A stretch of 64,000 nt of DNA from Rhodospirillales bacterium (GTDB lineage: Bacteria; Pseudomonadota; Alphaproteobacteria; Rhodospirillales; Casp-alpha2), in the NCBI GenBank assembly GCA_017640505.1, contig JAEPQO010000002.1:372001-436000 (forward strand), written 5' to 3'. Each line of letters begins with the position of its first letter. Position 1 is the first letter of the stretch. The position numbers and the translations under genes are program-made. This document shows, in pieces, positions 1 to 9,961 of this stretch. The notes under the pieces are model-generated. The model searched no databases, had not been told where the DNA came from, and saw only the letters and a list, made by a program, of their open reading frames with translations.

Positions 1-298
1 CGACACCGCCCGACAGCCGTGACGATACGCCGCGCGAGCGCTCGACCACCGCCTTCAAGTCATACCCGACCTTCTCCGCAGACAGGCCATAGTCCTTGGC
101 GTGCTGCATGTAGTGATAGATATCGGCCGTCCGCAGCAGCGCCTTGGTCGGGATGCAGCCCCAGTTGAGGCAGATGCCGCCCAGGTGCTTTTCCTCGACA
201 ACGCACGTCTTAAAGCCGAGCTGTGCGGCGCGGATCGCGGTGACGTACCCGCCCGGGCCGCCGCCGATGATGATGACGTCGAATTTCGTATCAGCCAT
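1..298 (-). CDS. lpdA: Dihydrolipoamide dehydrogenase (E3), N-terminal part, cut by window edge
   Basis: This flavoprotein reoxidises the dihydrolipoyl arm of the pyruvate dehydrogenase complex with NAD+. About 99 N-terminal residues are visible. They begin MADTKFDVIIIGGGPGGYV, the FAD-binding Rossmann motif, and continue to the redox-disulfide segment GGICLNWGCIPTKALL with its two cysteines. The start is the ATG complementary to 296-298. The gene runs off the left edge, so the NAD and interface domains are not seen. It follows pdhA, pdhB, pdhC and a cupin gene on the same strand, as expected for the E3 of this cluster. Confidence 0.95.
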   Translation of the reverse strand, partial: MADTKFDVIIIGGGPGGYVTAIRAAQLGFKTCVVEEKHLGGICLNWGCIPTKALLRTADIYHYMQHAKDYGLSAEKVGYDLKAVVERSRGVSSRLSGGV

Positions 299-299
299 G

Positions 300-662
300 T
301 CAGATCCTTACATTCTCGGGCGCCGTCAGGTCGCTCGTTTCCGCGTCGCCCGTGTTTACGACGCCTTTTCTTTCCAGAAGCATCATTCTGCATTCGCGGG
401 ATGCGTGGGGTTTGTGTTCGACGCCGCGCGGCACCACGATCATCTCGCCCGCGCCCAAGGTTTGGCGGCCGTCTCGGAAATCGATATCAAGCTCACCGTC
501 CATGACGATGAACACCTCATCGATATCATCGTGCTTGTGCCAGACGAAGTCGCCTTCGACCTTCACCAGCTTGATGTCGTAGTCATCGAAGCTGCCGACG
601 ATCTTCGGGCGCCAGTGCTCGCTAAACGTTTCGAACTTCTCGGCGAAGTTGACCTTCTGCAT
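300..662 (-). CDS. Small cupin-domain protein
   Basis: This is a single-domain protein of 120 residues. The beta-barrel cupin_2 signature is readable: a metal-binding first motif near residues 40-50 (WHKHDDIDEVF, with two His and a Glu) and a second motif around GAGEMIVVPRGVEHKP near residues 70-85. Such proteins bind a metal and have very diverse roles, so the substrate cannot be deduced. It lies between pdhC (9 bp gap) and lpdA (1 bp gap) and is almost certainly cotranscribed with the pyruvate dehydrogenase genes. A link to that complex is inference only. Confidence 0.85.
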   Translation of the reverse strand: MQKVNFAEKFETFSEHWRPKIVGSFDDYDIKLVKVEGDFVWHKHDDIDEVFIVMDGELDIDFRDGRQTLGAGEMIVVPRGVEHKPHASRECRMMLLERKGVVNTGDAETSDLTAPENVRI

Positions 663-671
663 CAGTGTTTC

Positions 672-1994
<1,323 letters not shown>

Positions 1995-2007
1995 GGTGTG
2001 GCCTCCC

Positions 2008-3381
<1,374 letters not shown>

Positions 3382-3407
3382 GATATTAACCTTTATTCAG
3401 GTAATTC

Positions 3408-4472
3408 TTATGCGGAAGCTTCGACGTAGACGTCCGTGAACAGTTCGGACTCGTCGGGTTCCGGGCTCTGCTGCGCGAATTCCGCGGCGGCCGTGACGAT
3501 GGATTTGATCTCTTTATCGATATCCTTCATCTCGTCCTCGTTGGAGTGGCCGCCTTCAAGAATGGTATGGCGCAGGTTGTCGATGGGATCGCTTTCCTTG
3601 CGCATTTTCTGCACTTCTTCCTTGGAGCGGTATTTCGCCGGATCGGACATGGAGTGTCCGCGATACCGGTAGGTCTTCATTTCAAGGATATATGGGCCTT
3701 TTCCGCTGCGGGCGTGATCCAGCGCCTTGCCACCCTTGTTCAGGACATCGATGACGTCCATCCCGTTGACCTGCATGCCGGGAATATCGTGTGCCGCACC
3801 GCGTTCGTGCAGCTCGACATTGGAGGATGCCCGCTCGACAGACGTGCCCATGCCGTATTTGTTGTTTTCGATCACGTATACGACGGGCAGCTTCCATAGC
3901 GAGGCCATGTTGAAGCTTTCGTAGATCTGGCCCTGGTTGACGGCGCCATCGCCCATATAGGCATGACAGACGCCACCGTCTTCGGAATATCTGTGACCGA
4001 AGGCGAGACCGGTACCCAACGGCACCTGCGCACCGACAATGCCGTGCCCGCCGAAGAAGTTCTTCTCGCGGGAGAACATATGCATCGAGCCACCCTTGCC
4101 CTTGGAGTAGCCGCCGCGGCGTCCGGTCAATTCGGCCATGACCCCTTTCGGGTCCATGCCGCACGCCAGCATGTGGCCGTGGTCGCGGTAGGAGGTAATG
4201 ACGGTGTCATCGCTGGTGCCGGCCTGGGTCATGCCCACGACGACGGCCTCCTGACCGATATACAGGTGGCAGAAGCCGCCGATGAGGCCCATCCCATACA
4301 ACTGACCCGCCTTTTCTTCGAAACGGCGGATCATCAACATGTCACGGTAGTAGGATAAAAGCTGTTCGCCCGAGACCTCGGGCTTTTTCTTGGCTGCAGT
4401 CTTGGTCTTGCTGCGCGACGCAGACTTCGCGGCACCTGTGGATTTGGCGCCGGACTTCGAGGCTCTCGCCAT
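3408..4472 (-). CDS. pdhA: Pyruvate dehydrogenase E1 alpha subunit
   Basis: This 354-residue subunit carries the thiamine diphosphate site GDGAVNQG (residues 174-181) and ends that motif about 30 residues later in ENN. The conserved loop YRYRGHSMSDPAKYRS lies near residue 270. Residues 1-30 form an unusual Ala/Ser/Lys-rich basic tail ahead of the conserved domain, which begins around EQLLSYYRDMLMIRRF. A strong GGGAGGGAG ribosome-binding site precedes the ATG at 4470-4472. It is the first gene of the E1 alpha, E1 beta, E2, cupin, E3 series. The 143 bp upstream (4473-4615) are AT-rich and probably hold the operon promoter. Confidence 0.96.
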   Translation of the reverse strand: MARASKSGAKSTGAAKSASRSKTKTAAKKKPEVSGEQLLSYYRDMLMIRRFEEKAGQLYGMGLIGGFCHLYIGQEAVVVGMTQAGTSDDTVITSYRDHGHMLACGMDPKGVMAELTGRRGGYSKGKGGSMHMFSREKNFFGGHGIVGAQVPLGTGLAFGHRYSEDGGVCHAYMGDGAVNQGQIYESFNMASLWKLPVVYVIENNKYGMGTSVERASSNVELHERGAAHDIPGMQVNGMDVIDVLNKGGKALDHARSGKGPYILEMKTYRYRGHSMSDPAKYRSKEEVQKMRKESDPIDNLRHTILEGGHSNEDEMKDIDKEIKSIVTAAAEFAQQSPEPDESELFTDVYVEASA

Positions 4473-4615
4473 GGGCTCCCTCCCGCCTGGGTTTTGCGGC
4501 GGTTAACCACCGCTCTAAGGCAGGATGGTAGGCGATCTTTTTATTATATTCAAGCAAAGGAGAACGTTACGCGGTTTTGTTCGCGCATTGTATTCATTAG
4601 TAAACTTAATACAAG

Positions 4616-4999
4616 TTAAGCCGCCACCTCACCGAAGGCGACTTCCACAACGTTGCTACGGTCGACCCGGGCAATGGCATCGAATACATCGCGCAACCAG
4701 TGCCAATAACAGCCCTCGTGACAGACGATCTGTTCGACAGACATTTTCGGCGGAATGTGATTGGCAAGATCACCCCGCCAGCGGCGCAGTGATTCAACCC
4801 GGTTCCAGTAACAGACCGTATAAGCGTTTCCGTGTTCGTCGGTCACATCCTCGATCCCGAGGAAGCCCGGCTCGGCAGCGGCCAGACCGATCATGCGCTC
4901 GCCGGAATCCAGAAATTGCCCGGCGTCGACCCCGGCTGGGGCGGTCCTGCTGATGACCGCGAAATACGGCGGATGACGGCGTGGATCGAACTTGGCCAT
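4616..4999 (-). CDS. ABM-like (dimeric alpha+beta barrel) protein, paralog A
   Basis: This protein of 127 residues resembles the antibiotic biosynthesis monooxygenase/heme-oxygenase-like dimeric barrel family. The family-like core is PYFAVISRT, then GLAAAEPGFLGIEDV, then YTVCYWNRVESLRRWRG. It continues with an extra His/Trp-rich C-terminal segment (CHEGCYWHWLRDVFD). The start is the ATG at 4997-4999 behind a GAGGAGGG-like ribosome-binding site; an in-frame extension into the neighbour is rejected. It is adjacent (13 bp) to a diverged paralog and sits between ftsB and pdhA. The function is unknown. Assignment to the fold rests on motif resemblance. Confidence 0.7.
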   Translation of the reverse strand: MAKFDPRRHPPYFAVISRTAPAGVDAGQFLDSGERMIGLAAAEPGFLGIEDVTDEHGNAYTVCYWNRVESLRRWRGDLANHIPPKMSVEQIVCHEGCYWHWLRDVFDAIARVDRSNVVEVAFGEVAA

Positions 5000-5012
5000 G
5001 GCTGTGCCCTCC

Positions 5013-5357
5013 TCAGGCGTGTTTCGGATCAGTACCGCCGTCGGGTATGAGCGAGCGGACCGTGTTGTCGTTCGACTGCGCAACGCGACAGATCTCCAGC
5101 GGCAGTTTGGCGCTCTCGCCGGCCCCGCTCTCGGACTGCCATCCTTCGACGTCGGCCAGGTCACGCCAGTACGCGACGGTGACCGGGCGGCCGTCTCCGT
5201 TGCGGCCAGTTTCAAGGCCGAGGAAGCCCGGACGGCGCACGGCGAGCGTGACCAAGCGGTCTGCCGCGTTTACCGGCTCGTCCGATGTTGCATGCGGTTC
5301 GTTCTCGATAATGGCCGCGTAATACGGCGGCACGAGTTTGTCAGCGAGTATGGCCAT
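5013..5357 (-). CDS. ABM-like (dimeric alpha+beta barrel) protein, paralog B
   Basis: This 114-residue protein is clearly a relative of the next gene. It shares PPYYAAIIENEP, the block TLAVRRPGFLGLETGR and VTVAYWRDLADVEGWQ, which align with PPYFAVIS, AAEPGFLGIE and YTVCYWNRVESLRRW in paralog A. It lacks the longer C-terminus. The first 17 bases overlap the 3' end of ftsB (5341-5357), so it is translationally linked to it. Antibiotic biosynthesis monooxygenase-like proteins act on small aromatic or reactive molecules, but nothing here indicates a substrate. Confidence 0.7.
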   Translation of the reverse strand: MAILADKLVPPYYAAIIENEPHATSDEPVNAADRLVTLAVRRPGFLGLETGRNGDGRPVTVAYWRDLADVEGWQSESGAGESAKLPLEICRVAQSNDNTVRSLIPDGGTDPKHA

Positions 5358-5691
5358 CGGTTTCTCCTTCGATACTCTTGGACGTGGTCAGAACCACGAG
5401 GTCGTCGGCACGTGCGTAGCCGAGCATGATGCGCACCCGTTCATCGAGCATGTCGCGGTCGATGCTGTCGGGGTGCAGAAGTTTGACGCGGCTTTCCCAG
5501 TGATTCTTTTCCTGTTCGAGCGCGTCGAGACGGTTTTCGGCTTCGGCGACGCGTTCCTGCATCTGGAATAATGCGTGGACACCGCGGTCGCCGTGAACCG
5601 TGTGGTAGGCGAAATAGGCAACAGCCACGATCCCGAACAACGGACCGACGACATGCCGTGCACGCCTGCGTATTTCTTCGATAAGCCCCAT
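5341..5691 (-). CDS. ftsB: Septum formation initiator, FtsB/DivIC family
   Basis: This is a bitopic division protein of 116 residues. It has a short cytoplasmic N-terminus (GLIEEIRRRARH), one membrane helix (GPLFGIVAVAYFAYHTVHG, residues about 16-34) and a periplasmic coiled coil (QERVAEAENRLDALEQEKNH). The FtsB-type tail follows, with the pattern LLHPDSIDRDMLDERVRIMLGY. FtsB joins FtsL and FtsQ in the divisome. A location just upstream of pdhA is common in alphaproteobacteria. Here two ABM-like genes separate the two. Confidence 0.88.
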   Translation of the reverse strand: MGLIEEIRRRARHVVGPLFGIVAVAYFAYHTVHGDRGVHALFQMQERVAEAENRLDALEQEKNHWESRVKLLHPDSIDRDMLDERVRIMLGYARADDLVVLTTSKSIEGETDGHTR

Positions 5692-5817
5692 GGACGACGG
5701 GATTCCTCTATCACCTTCTGTGCCGGTCCCAGTCCCAACCAGAATCGGACCATGACACGGGAATTCTTAACAAGGCGTTAGGAGTCGCGCGGGAAACGAA
5801 AATTTCGCGGAATGGTA

Positions 5818-6441
5818 TTACTGCTGCGGCAGGTAGTCGTCCGACCACTTGAGAACGATGTTGAAACTAAGCGAGATACGCGTTTCGTCGGACAGGTTCG
5901 GATGCACGAAATGCATTAGCGACGCCGGCCACATCATCAGCAGACCGGGTTCGGGCATGACAGTGAATTCGGGATCGACATACGGATCGTTGCGGATCGA
6001 CGACATATTGAACCCGGTGCGCGGGTCGTAAAACGTGATGCAGTTGGGCCGTACGTCGCCGCGTTGACGCTTTTTGGCCCCCTCGCCCGGCATCTTCAGA
6101 TAATAGGTGCCGCTCAGGTATGAATGCGGATGATTGTGCGGGTCGTGATAGTCGCCGTGCCGGTTGATGTTGGCCCAGGCATGGATCTGCCAATTGACCG
6201 GATAATCGATGCCGATTTCCTGAAGGTAACCGATGACCGTCTGGTTGATCTCGGCGCGCAGCCAGTTGGCGCCCTTGCGGTCGTACTCGAGCGGATTGTT
6301 TTCCCGGTAATCGGTCGTCAGCGACTTGTTCGCTTTCTCCATCTCGCGCACGTGCTTGATCAGGTCACGCGTCGGGTCTTCGAAATCCGGCAGGTGCCGG
6401 CGCACGATCTTGGTCGGGAAAAGGTCGAGGAATTCCGTCAT
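5818..6441 (-). CDS. TIGR02466-type putative 2OG-Fe(II) oxygenase
   Basis: This 207-residue protein is recognisable as the phage/cyanophage-shared TIGR02466 family of putative 2-oxoglutarate-dependent oxygenases. The iron ligands are likely the His and Asp of the RHGDYHDPHNHPHSYLSG segment (residues about 95-112) and the His of WPASLMHFVHPN near residue 180, followed by the 2-oxoglutarate-binding Arg in DETRISLSFN. The N-terminus (EFLDLFPTKIVRRHLPD) matches the start of the family. The substrate is unknown. It appears to be a single-gene unit, with 126 bp before ftsB and 21 bp after the next gene. Confidence 0.82.
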   Translation of the reverse strand: MTEFLDLFPTKIVRRHLPDFEDPTRDLIKHVREMEKANKSLTTDYRENNPLEYDRKGANWLRAEINQTVIGYLQEIGIDYPVNWQIHAWANINRHGDYHDPHNHPHSYLSGTYYLKMPGEGAKKRQRGDVRPNCITFYDPRTGFNMSSIRNDPYVDPEFTVMPEPGLLMMWPASLMHFVHPNLSDETRISLSFNIVLKWSDDYLPQQ

Positions 6442-6462
6442 GCTGCCGTTCCGGCCGCCCGC

Positions 6463-6852
6463 CTATTGGTTCGGTCGCGGCGTCCGGGCTTCATAGACGC
6501 GGCAGTTGGAATATCCCTGATTGTAGAAATGGTACGTGTAATCCGGATTGCCGGCCCCGGTCGGGTCATAAAGATTCCAGCCCGGTTTGGCGATGCCGGT
6601 AATGCCGCGGCCGTCCTTGCCGATATAGCCGATCGACAGCCGCAGTGCGCCGCGCTGCTTGAACATGCCCTTGCGGCACAGGCGCGACAATTTCGGATTG
6701 AGGTCGCCGACTGAACTGAGACGTGCATTGCTGGTGGCATACTGACCTTCGACACGGCTTGCGGCCGATGCATCGGCGGCGCTGAACGCAAAGATCGCGA
6801 GCGCGGCAATGACCGTGTTTCTGGTCGTTATGACAGCTTTCTGCTTCATCAT
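6463..6852 (-). CDS. Small exported protein, function unknown
   Basis: The protein has about 129 residues. A Sec signal peptide is clear: basic KQKAVITTRN, hydrophobic TVIAALAIFAFSA, and probable cleavage after DASA. The mature part contains two Cys (LCRKG and SNCRVYEA) that may form a disulfide, and the segments LRLSIGYIGKDG and YTYHFYNQGYSNCRVYE. I do not recognise a family with confidence. Two adjacent ATG codons (6850-6852 and 6847-6849) are possible starts, and an upstream extension to 6903 lacks a signal-like N-terminus. Confidence 0.7.
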   Translation of the reverse strand: MMKQKAVITTRNTVIAALAIFAFSAADASAASRVEGQYATSNARLSSVGDLNPKLSRLCRKGMFKQRGALRLSIGYIGKDGRGITGIAKPGWNLYDPTGAGNPDYTYHFYNQGYSNCRVYEARTPRPNQ

Positions 6853-6922
6853 GAGCGAGTTATAGCGGAATCGGGGGCAAATGGGAAGTGACGGGCTGCA
6901 CACTCGGGTTTGTCGGGTGAAG

Positions 6923-6999
6923 TGGCGCGCCCGGCAGGACTCGAACCTGCAACCGTCCGCTTAGAAGGCGGATGCTCTATCCAGTTGAGCTACGGGCGC
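6923..6999 (-). tRNA. tRNA-Arg (anticodon TCT)
   Basis: On the minus strand the gene folds as a standard cloverleaf. Acceptor arms GCGCCCG and CGGGCGC pair, the D-arm is GCTC...GAGC, the anticodon stem TCCGC/GCGGA encloses loop CTTCTAA with anticodon TCT, and the T-arm contains TTCGAGT. The discriminator G and the CCA end are encoded. Length is 77 nt. It reads AGA, a rare codon in GC-rich genomes. Confidence 0.97.
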
Positions 7000-7072
7000 C
7001 CGAAGGTGGCCAACTGTGGCGCCTTAATAAAGCGGACCGGTTCGTGGTGCAATGAAGACGTGAACGCCGGTC

Positions 7073-7822
7073 TCAGGACGAACCGAAGACCTGTTTCAGG
7101 ATATCCGTCGTGCGGGCCGCCGGATTGGCGCGGATCGCCGCTTCTTCCTTCGCGAGGTAATGAAAGATACCGTCGAGCGTGAGTGCGGTCGCGTGCGCTT
7201 TGAGGTCGGCCTTTACGTCCGGCACCAGAGGCAGGCCTTTGTACCTGCTCATCAGCGTGTCATAGGCGGTGATCGCGCCGACCTGCTGCAGGGCGTTATC
7301 GACGACAGGCTCCACGGTCGCTTTCAGGTCCGGCGTCGCAACGCGCCGGAAGCACTGGGTCGCCGCATCCTCGGGACCATCGTAGATCTTCTTAGCGTCA
7401 TCGAGGGTCATCTCGTTGACCGCTTTCCAGATCAGTTCCTTGGTCTTCGGTGCAGCTTCCTCGGCGGCGCGGTTGAGCTTCAGTTCGACGTCGTCGGCAA
7501 GGGCCGACAGGCCGAACTTGCGCATGATGTCCTGCACCTTGGCGAGCTGATCCGGCAGTGGAATGTGGATCTGCGGATCGGCATTGAACCCGTCGACGGC
7601 ACCGACTTGCCCGACGACCCGCTCCGCCCCCACGCGCAGTGCCTCCTTGAGGCCCGCGACAATCTGATCAGTCGCAAGGCCGCCGGTGGACGAGCCTGAG
7701 GTGCCGCCGGACCCCGTTACCTGGTCGACGGCCCCTTTCAGTTTGTCGAGAAAACTCGCATCCGCGCCGGCACCCGCGAGCAACATCGCGGCGCAGCCGA
7801 TGGCGGCCAGCGCGCGACGCAT
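7073..7822 (-). CDS. DUF4197 domain-containing exported protein
   Basis: The protein has 249 residues. A signal peptide is visible (MRRALAAIGCAAMLLAGAGA, cleavage near ADA-SF). The mature region matches the DUF4197 pattern: VAGLKEALRVGAERVVGQV, VDGFNADPQIHIPLPDQLAK, LNRAAEEAAPKTKELIWKAV, DDAATQCFRRVATPDL, YKGLPLVPDVKADL and the end DGIFHYLAKEEAAIRANPA. The biochemical role is unknown. It overlaps the stop of the upstream NDUFS4-like gene by one base (TGATG), so the two are likely cotranslated. Confidence 0.9.
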   Translation of the reverse strand: MRRALAAIGCAAMLLAGAGADASFLDKLKGAVDQVTGSGGTSGSSTGGLATDQIVAGLKEALRVGAERVVGQVGAVDGFNADPQIHIPLPDQLAKVQDIMRKFGLSALADDVELKLNRAAEEAAPKTKELIWKAVNEMTLDDAKKIYDGPEDAATQCFRRVATPDLKATVEPVVDNALQQVGAITAYDTLMSRYKGLPLVPDVKADLKAHATALTLDGIFHYLAKEEAAIRANPAARTTDILKQVFGSS

Positions 7823-8130
7823 CAGTGCGTCCAGAGGGTCTTGCGGCCGAAGGCGAAGTTATCGGCGTAGTTTTTCGGCTTGATGCGCCGTTTCTTGGGT
7901 TCCTGCACGTGATAGCTGAGCTTGTTCTTCTGTGCGAAGGCGACGGCGTCGTCCTTGTTGTCGAACTTCATGCGAACCTGGCCCTTCGTGTCGCGGGATC
8001 CGGTCCAGCCCATCAGGGTGTCCGTTTCCTTGCGTGAACCGGGTTCGAATTCGAGCACCCATTTCTTGACGTTGGCGCGCCCCGACTGCATGGCAGTTTT
8101 GGTCGGCTGATAGATGCGCACATCGGGCAT
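7822..8130 (-). CDS. Complex I accessory subunit, NDUFS4-like (ETC_C1_NDUFS4)
   Basis: This soluble protein of 102 residues is homologous to the mitochondrial 18-kDa subunit NDUFS4. Readable family features are VRIYQPTKTAMQSGRA, WVLEFEP near residue 27, MGWTGSRDTKGQVRMKF, a segment with AVAFAQKNKLSYHVQEP, and the end KNYADNFAFGRKTLWTH. In alphaproteobacteria it is an accessory subunit of NADH:quinone oxidoreductase, usually encoded away from the nuo operon as here. It leads a two-gene unit with the DUF4197 gene. Confidence 0.92.
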   Translation of the reverse strand: MPDVRIYQPTKTAMQSGRANVKKWVLEFEPGSRKETDTLMGWTGSRDTKGQVRMKFDNKDDAVAFAQKNKLSYHVQEPKKRRIKPKNYADNFAFGRKTLWTH

Positions 8131-8259
8131 GGAAATTCACTCCGCTAGAACCAATATGTTCCCTGAAACATACGCGAGAAATCGCCGAAGGCAATGGATT
8201 TTGGGCGCAAAATGCCCGGTTCGGACGCCCGTCCGGACGCTCTCAGGGGGAGAAGAAAA

Positions 8260-9252
8260 TTGAAAGCAGTTCTGTTCAGTGAAGCCGGTACCGCGAAGGA
8301 CGTTCTCCGGATGGAGGAAATCGATCCGATCGAGCCGGAACCCAACGAGGTCAGGGTCAAGATTGCCTATTCCGCGGTCAACCCGACGGACGTGAAGCGT
8401 CGCGCCAGCGGGCGCGAACTCCCCAACTTCTCCCCTATCGTCTCCGGTAACGACGGTTCCGGCGTGATCGAGGCCGTCGGGTCGAACGTGGATCCGAGCA
8501 AGGTCGGCAAGAATGCCTGGATCTTCGGCGCGCAGGCGTTCCGCCCCATGGGCACGGCGGCGGAATACTGCACGCTTCCCGCATGGATGGCGCCGGAGTT
8601 GCCCGATGAGGCATCGCTGCTGGACGGCGCGTGTCTCGGCGTGCCGGCGGTGACGGCGTACTACAGTATCTTCTCGGATGGCTCGGTCGAGGGGAAAACG
8701 ATCCTGGTCTCAGGTGGCGGCGGCCGCGTCGGTGCCTATGCGGTGCAGATGGCCAAGCTCGGCGGTGCCAACGTGATCGCCATGGTCGGCAAACCCGAGA
8801 ACGAAACCTATGCCAAGGAACTCGGCGCCGATCACGTGGTCAACTACAAGACCGACGACGTCGCCGCCAAGGTGCTTGAGATCACCGGCGGCCGCGGCGT
8901 CGACCGGATTTCCGAAGTGGCCTTTGGCGCCAACGTCGACCTGTTCCCGCAAATCGTCGTGCCGAACGGCGTCATCACGGCCTACAGTTCGGATGCCGTC
9001 GAGACCCCGGTCCTGCCGTTCCTGCCGCTGATGTTCAAGAACGTCACCATGCGGCCGTTCACGATCTACTCGCTGACCGAGGAAACCAAGCGCGACATCT
9101 TCAATGCCGTCAACGGCATGCTCAAGAAAGGCCAGCTCAAGCACCGGGTCGATCAGCACCACCCGTTCACGCTGGAAGGTGTCATCGCCGCGCACGAGGC
9201 GATCGAGGCGGATGCCGCGGCCGGCGTGTGCGTAATAGACGTGGGCGGTTAA
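8260..9252 (+). CDS. MDR-superfamily NAD(P)H:quinone reductase-like oxidoreductase
   Basis: This is a zinc-independent medium-chain dehydrogenase of about 330 residues. The N-terminal GroES-like domain contains YSAVNPTDVKRRASG and SGNDGSGVIEAVG. The nucleotide-binding motif is SGGGGRVGAYAVQMAKLGGA near residue 145, followed by LGADHVVNYK. The C-terminal end is DAAAGVCVIDVGG. The start is taken as TTG at 8260 (LKAVLFSEAG), because an AGGGGGAG ribosome-binding site lies 8 bp upstream. The in-frame ATG at 8194 would add 22 residues unlike the family. The substrate is not predictable. Confidence 0.85.
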   Translation: MKAVLFSEAGTAKDVLRMEEIDPIEPEPNEVRVKIAYSAVNPTDVKRRASGRELPNFSPIVSGNDGSGVIEAVGSNVDPSKVGKNAWIFGAQAFRPMGTAAEYCTLPAWMAPELPDEASLLDGACLGVPAVTAYYSIFSDGSVEGKTILVSGGGGRVGAYAVQMAKLGGANVIAMVGKPENETYAKELGADHVVNYKTDDVAAKVLEITGGRGVDRISEVAFGANVDLFPQIVVPNGVITAYSSDAVETPVLPFLPLMFKNVTMRPFTIYSLTEETKRDIFNAVNGMLKKGQLKHRVDQHHPFTLEGVIAAHEAIEADAAAGVCVIDVGG

Positions 9253-9264
9253 TGCCGAGAAGGC

Positions 9265-9341
<77 letters not shown>

Positions 9342-9481
9342 ACGCGCGCGAAAACTAGGATTTCGGATGGTTTTTAGCAAGCGTCCTTTTGCGTGCGGCG
9401 TTCGTGGGAGGCGCCAAATCGGCCGTTTGGTCAATTCGTAACAATCTATTAATATAACGCATGGCAAATAGCGGATTCAGG

Positions 9482-9497
9482 TGTGACGGCGATCACA
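9482..9497 (+). promoter_or_regulatory. CRP/cAMP receptor-type operator, perfect half-sites
   Basis: TGTGA-N6-TCACA with central CGGCGA, and further flanking symmetry (GTGTGA...TCACAC), matches the CRP consensus exactly. It stands in the gene-free stretch after tRNA-Pro, about 200 bp before the 27-codon ORF at 9693. A CRP-family activator binding here would be expected to drive transcription rightwards through the hairpin and small ORF. Which regulator uses it is inference. Confidence 0.6.
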
Positions 9498-9536
9498 CTT
9501 TATCGGTCAACCATAGATCATCTGTAAGCCTTAGTG

Positions 9537-9579
9537 AAAGCCGGTTACGGAAAAATCGGTTGGCCGCTAAACCGGCTTT
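9537..9579 (+). other. Strong RNA hairpin in the leader of the small ORF
   Basis: AAAGCCGGTT (9537-9546) pairs perfectly with AACCGGCTTT (9570-9579), giving a 10-bp stem with a 23-nt loop. It is followed by TAAGCC rather than a run of T, so it is not a classic terminator. It may be a stable 5' structure of a transcript started near the CRP-like site, or part of a small regulatory RNA. Confidence 0.45.
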
Positions 9580-9692
9580 TAAGCCATACATATAACGCAT
9601 GACTGAGTGGTGAAAACAGCGGTGGTGCGCGATTCAAAGCAGGCGTACAGAAGGATCGTTATCAACGTCTAACCTCTTTTGGAGTACGAGCT

Positions 9693-9776
9693 ATGGATCA
9701 TCAAGTCTTCAACACCGTCATGGGTTCGTTCGTCGGTGCCGTTGCCATTCTCGCTGTTGTGGTGCACCTGATCTGA
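9693..9776 (+). CDS. Putative 27-residue single-span membrane protein
   Basis: The ORF reads MDHQVFNTVMGSFVGAVAIL followed by AVVVHLI and a TGA stop. It has a short polar N-terminus and one hydrophobic helix. A GGAG ribosome-binding site lies 8 nt before the ATG. The reading frame is followed after 26 bp by a strong intrinsic terminator, so it is the last element of a short transcript. I do not recognise the protein. The upstream region carries a CRP-like site and a hairpin. It could equally be a minor ORF within a small regulatory RNA. Confidence 0.5.
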   Translation: MDHQVFNTVMGSFVGAVAILAVVVHLI

Positions 9777-9802
9777 AGGAAATCTCATGATTGTCCATTC
9801 TT

Positions 9803-9833
9803 AAAACCCCGGTCTTGAGAGGCCGGGGTTTTT
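9803..9833 (+). terminator. Rho-independent terminator after the small ORF
   Basis: AAAACCCCGG (9803-9812) pairs with CCGGGGTTTT (9823-9832) around a 10-nt loop and runs into five T residues. The stem is also A-preceded, so it could work in both directions. It separates the small ORF from glnS, which starts 129 bp further on. Confidence 0.88.
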
Positions 9834-9961
9834 GATTCCGGCATGGCGCCGACGCTGCTTTTCCTTTCACTTCCCCCGCTTTTTTGGCAGACATACTTCC
9901 CAAATATCCGAACGGCTCCGCATCGTTCGGCAAGCCCTAATTTTGACTGGCCGGAATATCG

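Larger units (their letters stand above)
9452..9601 (+). repeat. Pair of 12-bp direct repeats (ATATAACGCATG)
   Basis: The sequence ATATAACGCATG occurs at 9452-9463 and again at 9590-9601, flanking the CRP-like site and the hairpin. Two exact 12-mers 138 bp apart in an intergenic region are unlikely by chance. They may be regulator sites or promoter -10 elements (TATAAC). No coding role is evident: the first ATG opens only a 43-codon ORF of unremarkable composition and the second a 4-codon ORF. Confidence 0.45.

Noticed and set aside
9461-9595. 43-codon ORF that begins at the first ATATAACGCATG repeat and ends at the second
   Set aside because: No ribosome-binding site, no hydrophobic or domain character, and it runs through the CRP-like palindrome and hairpin, which explain the sequence better.
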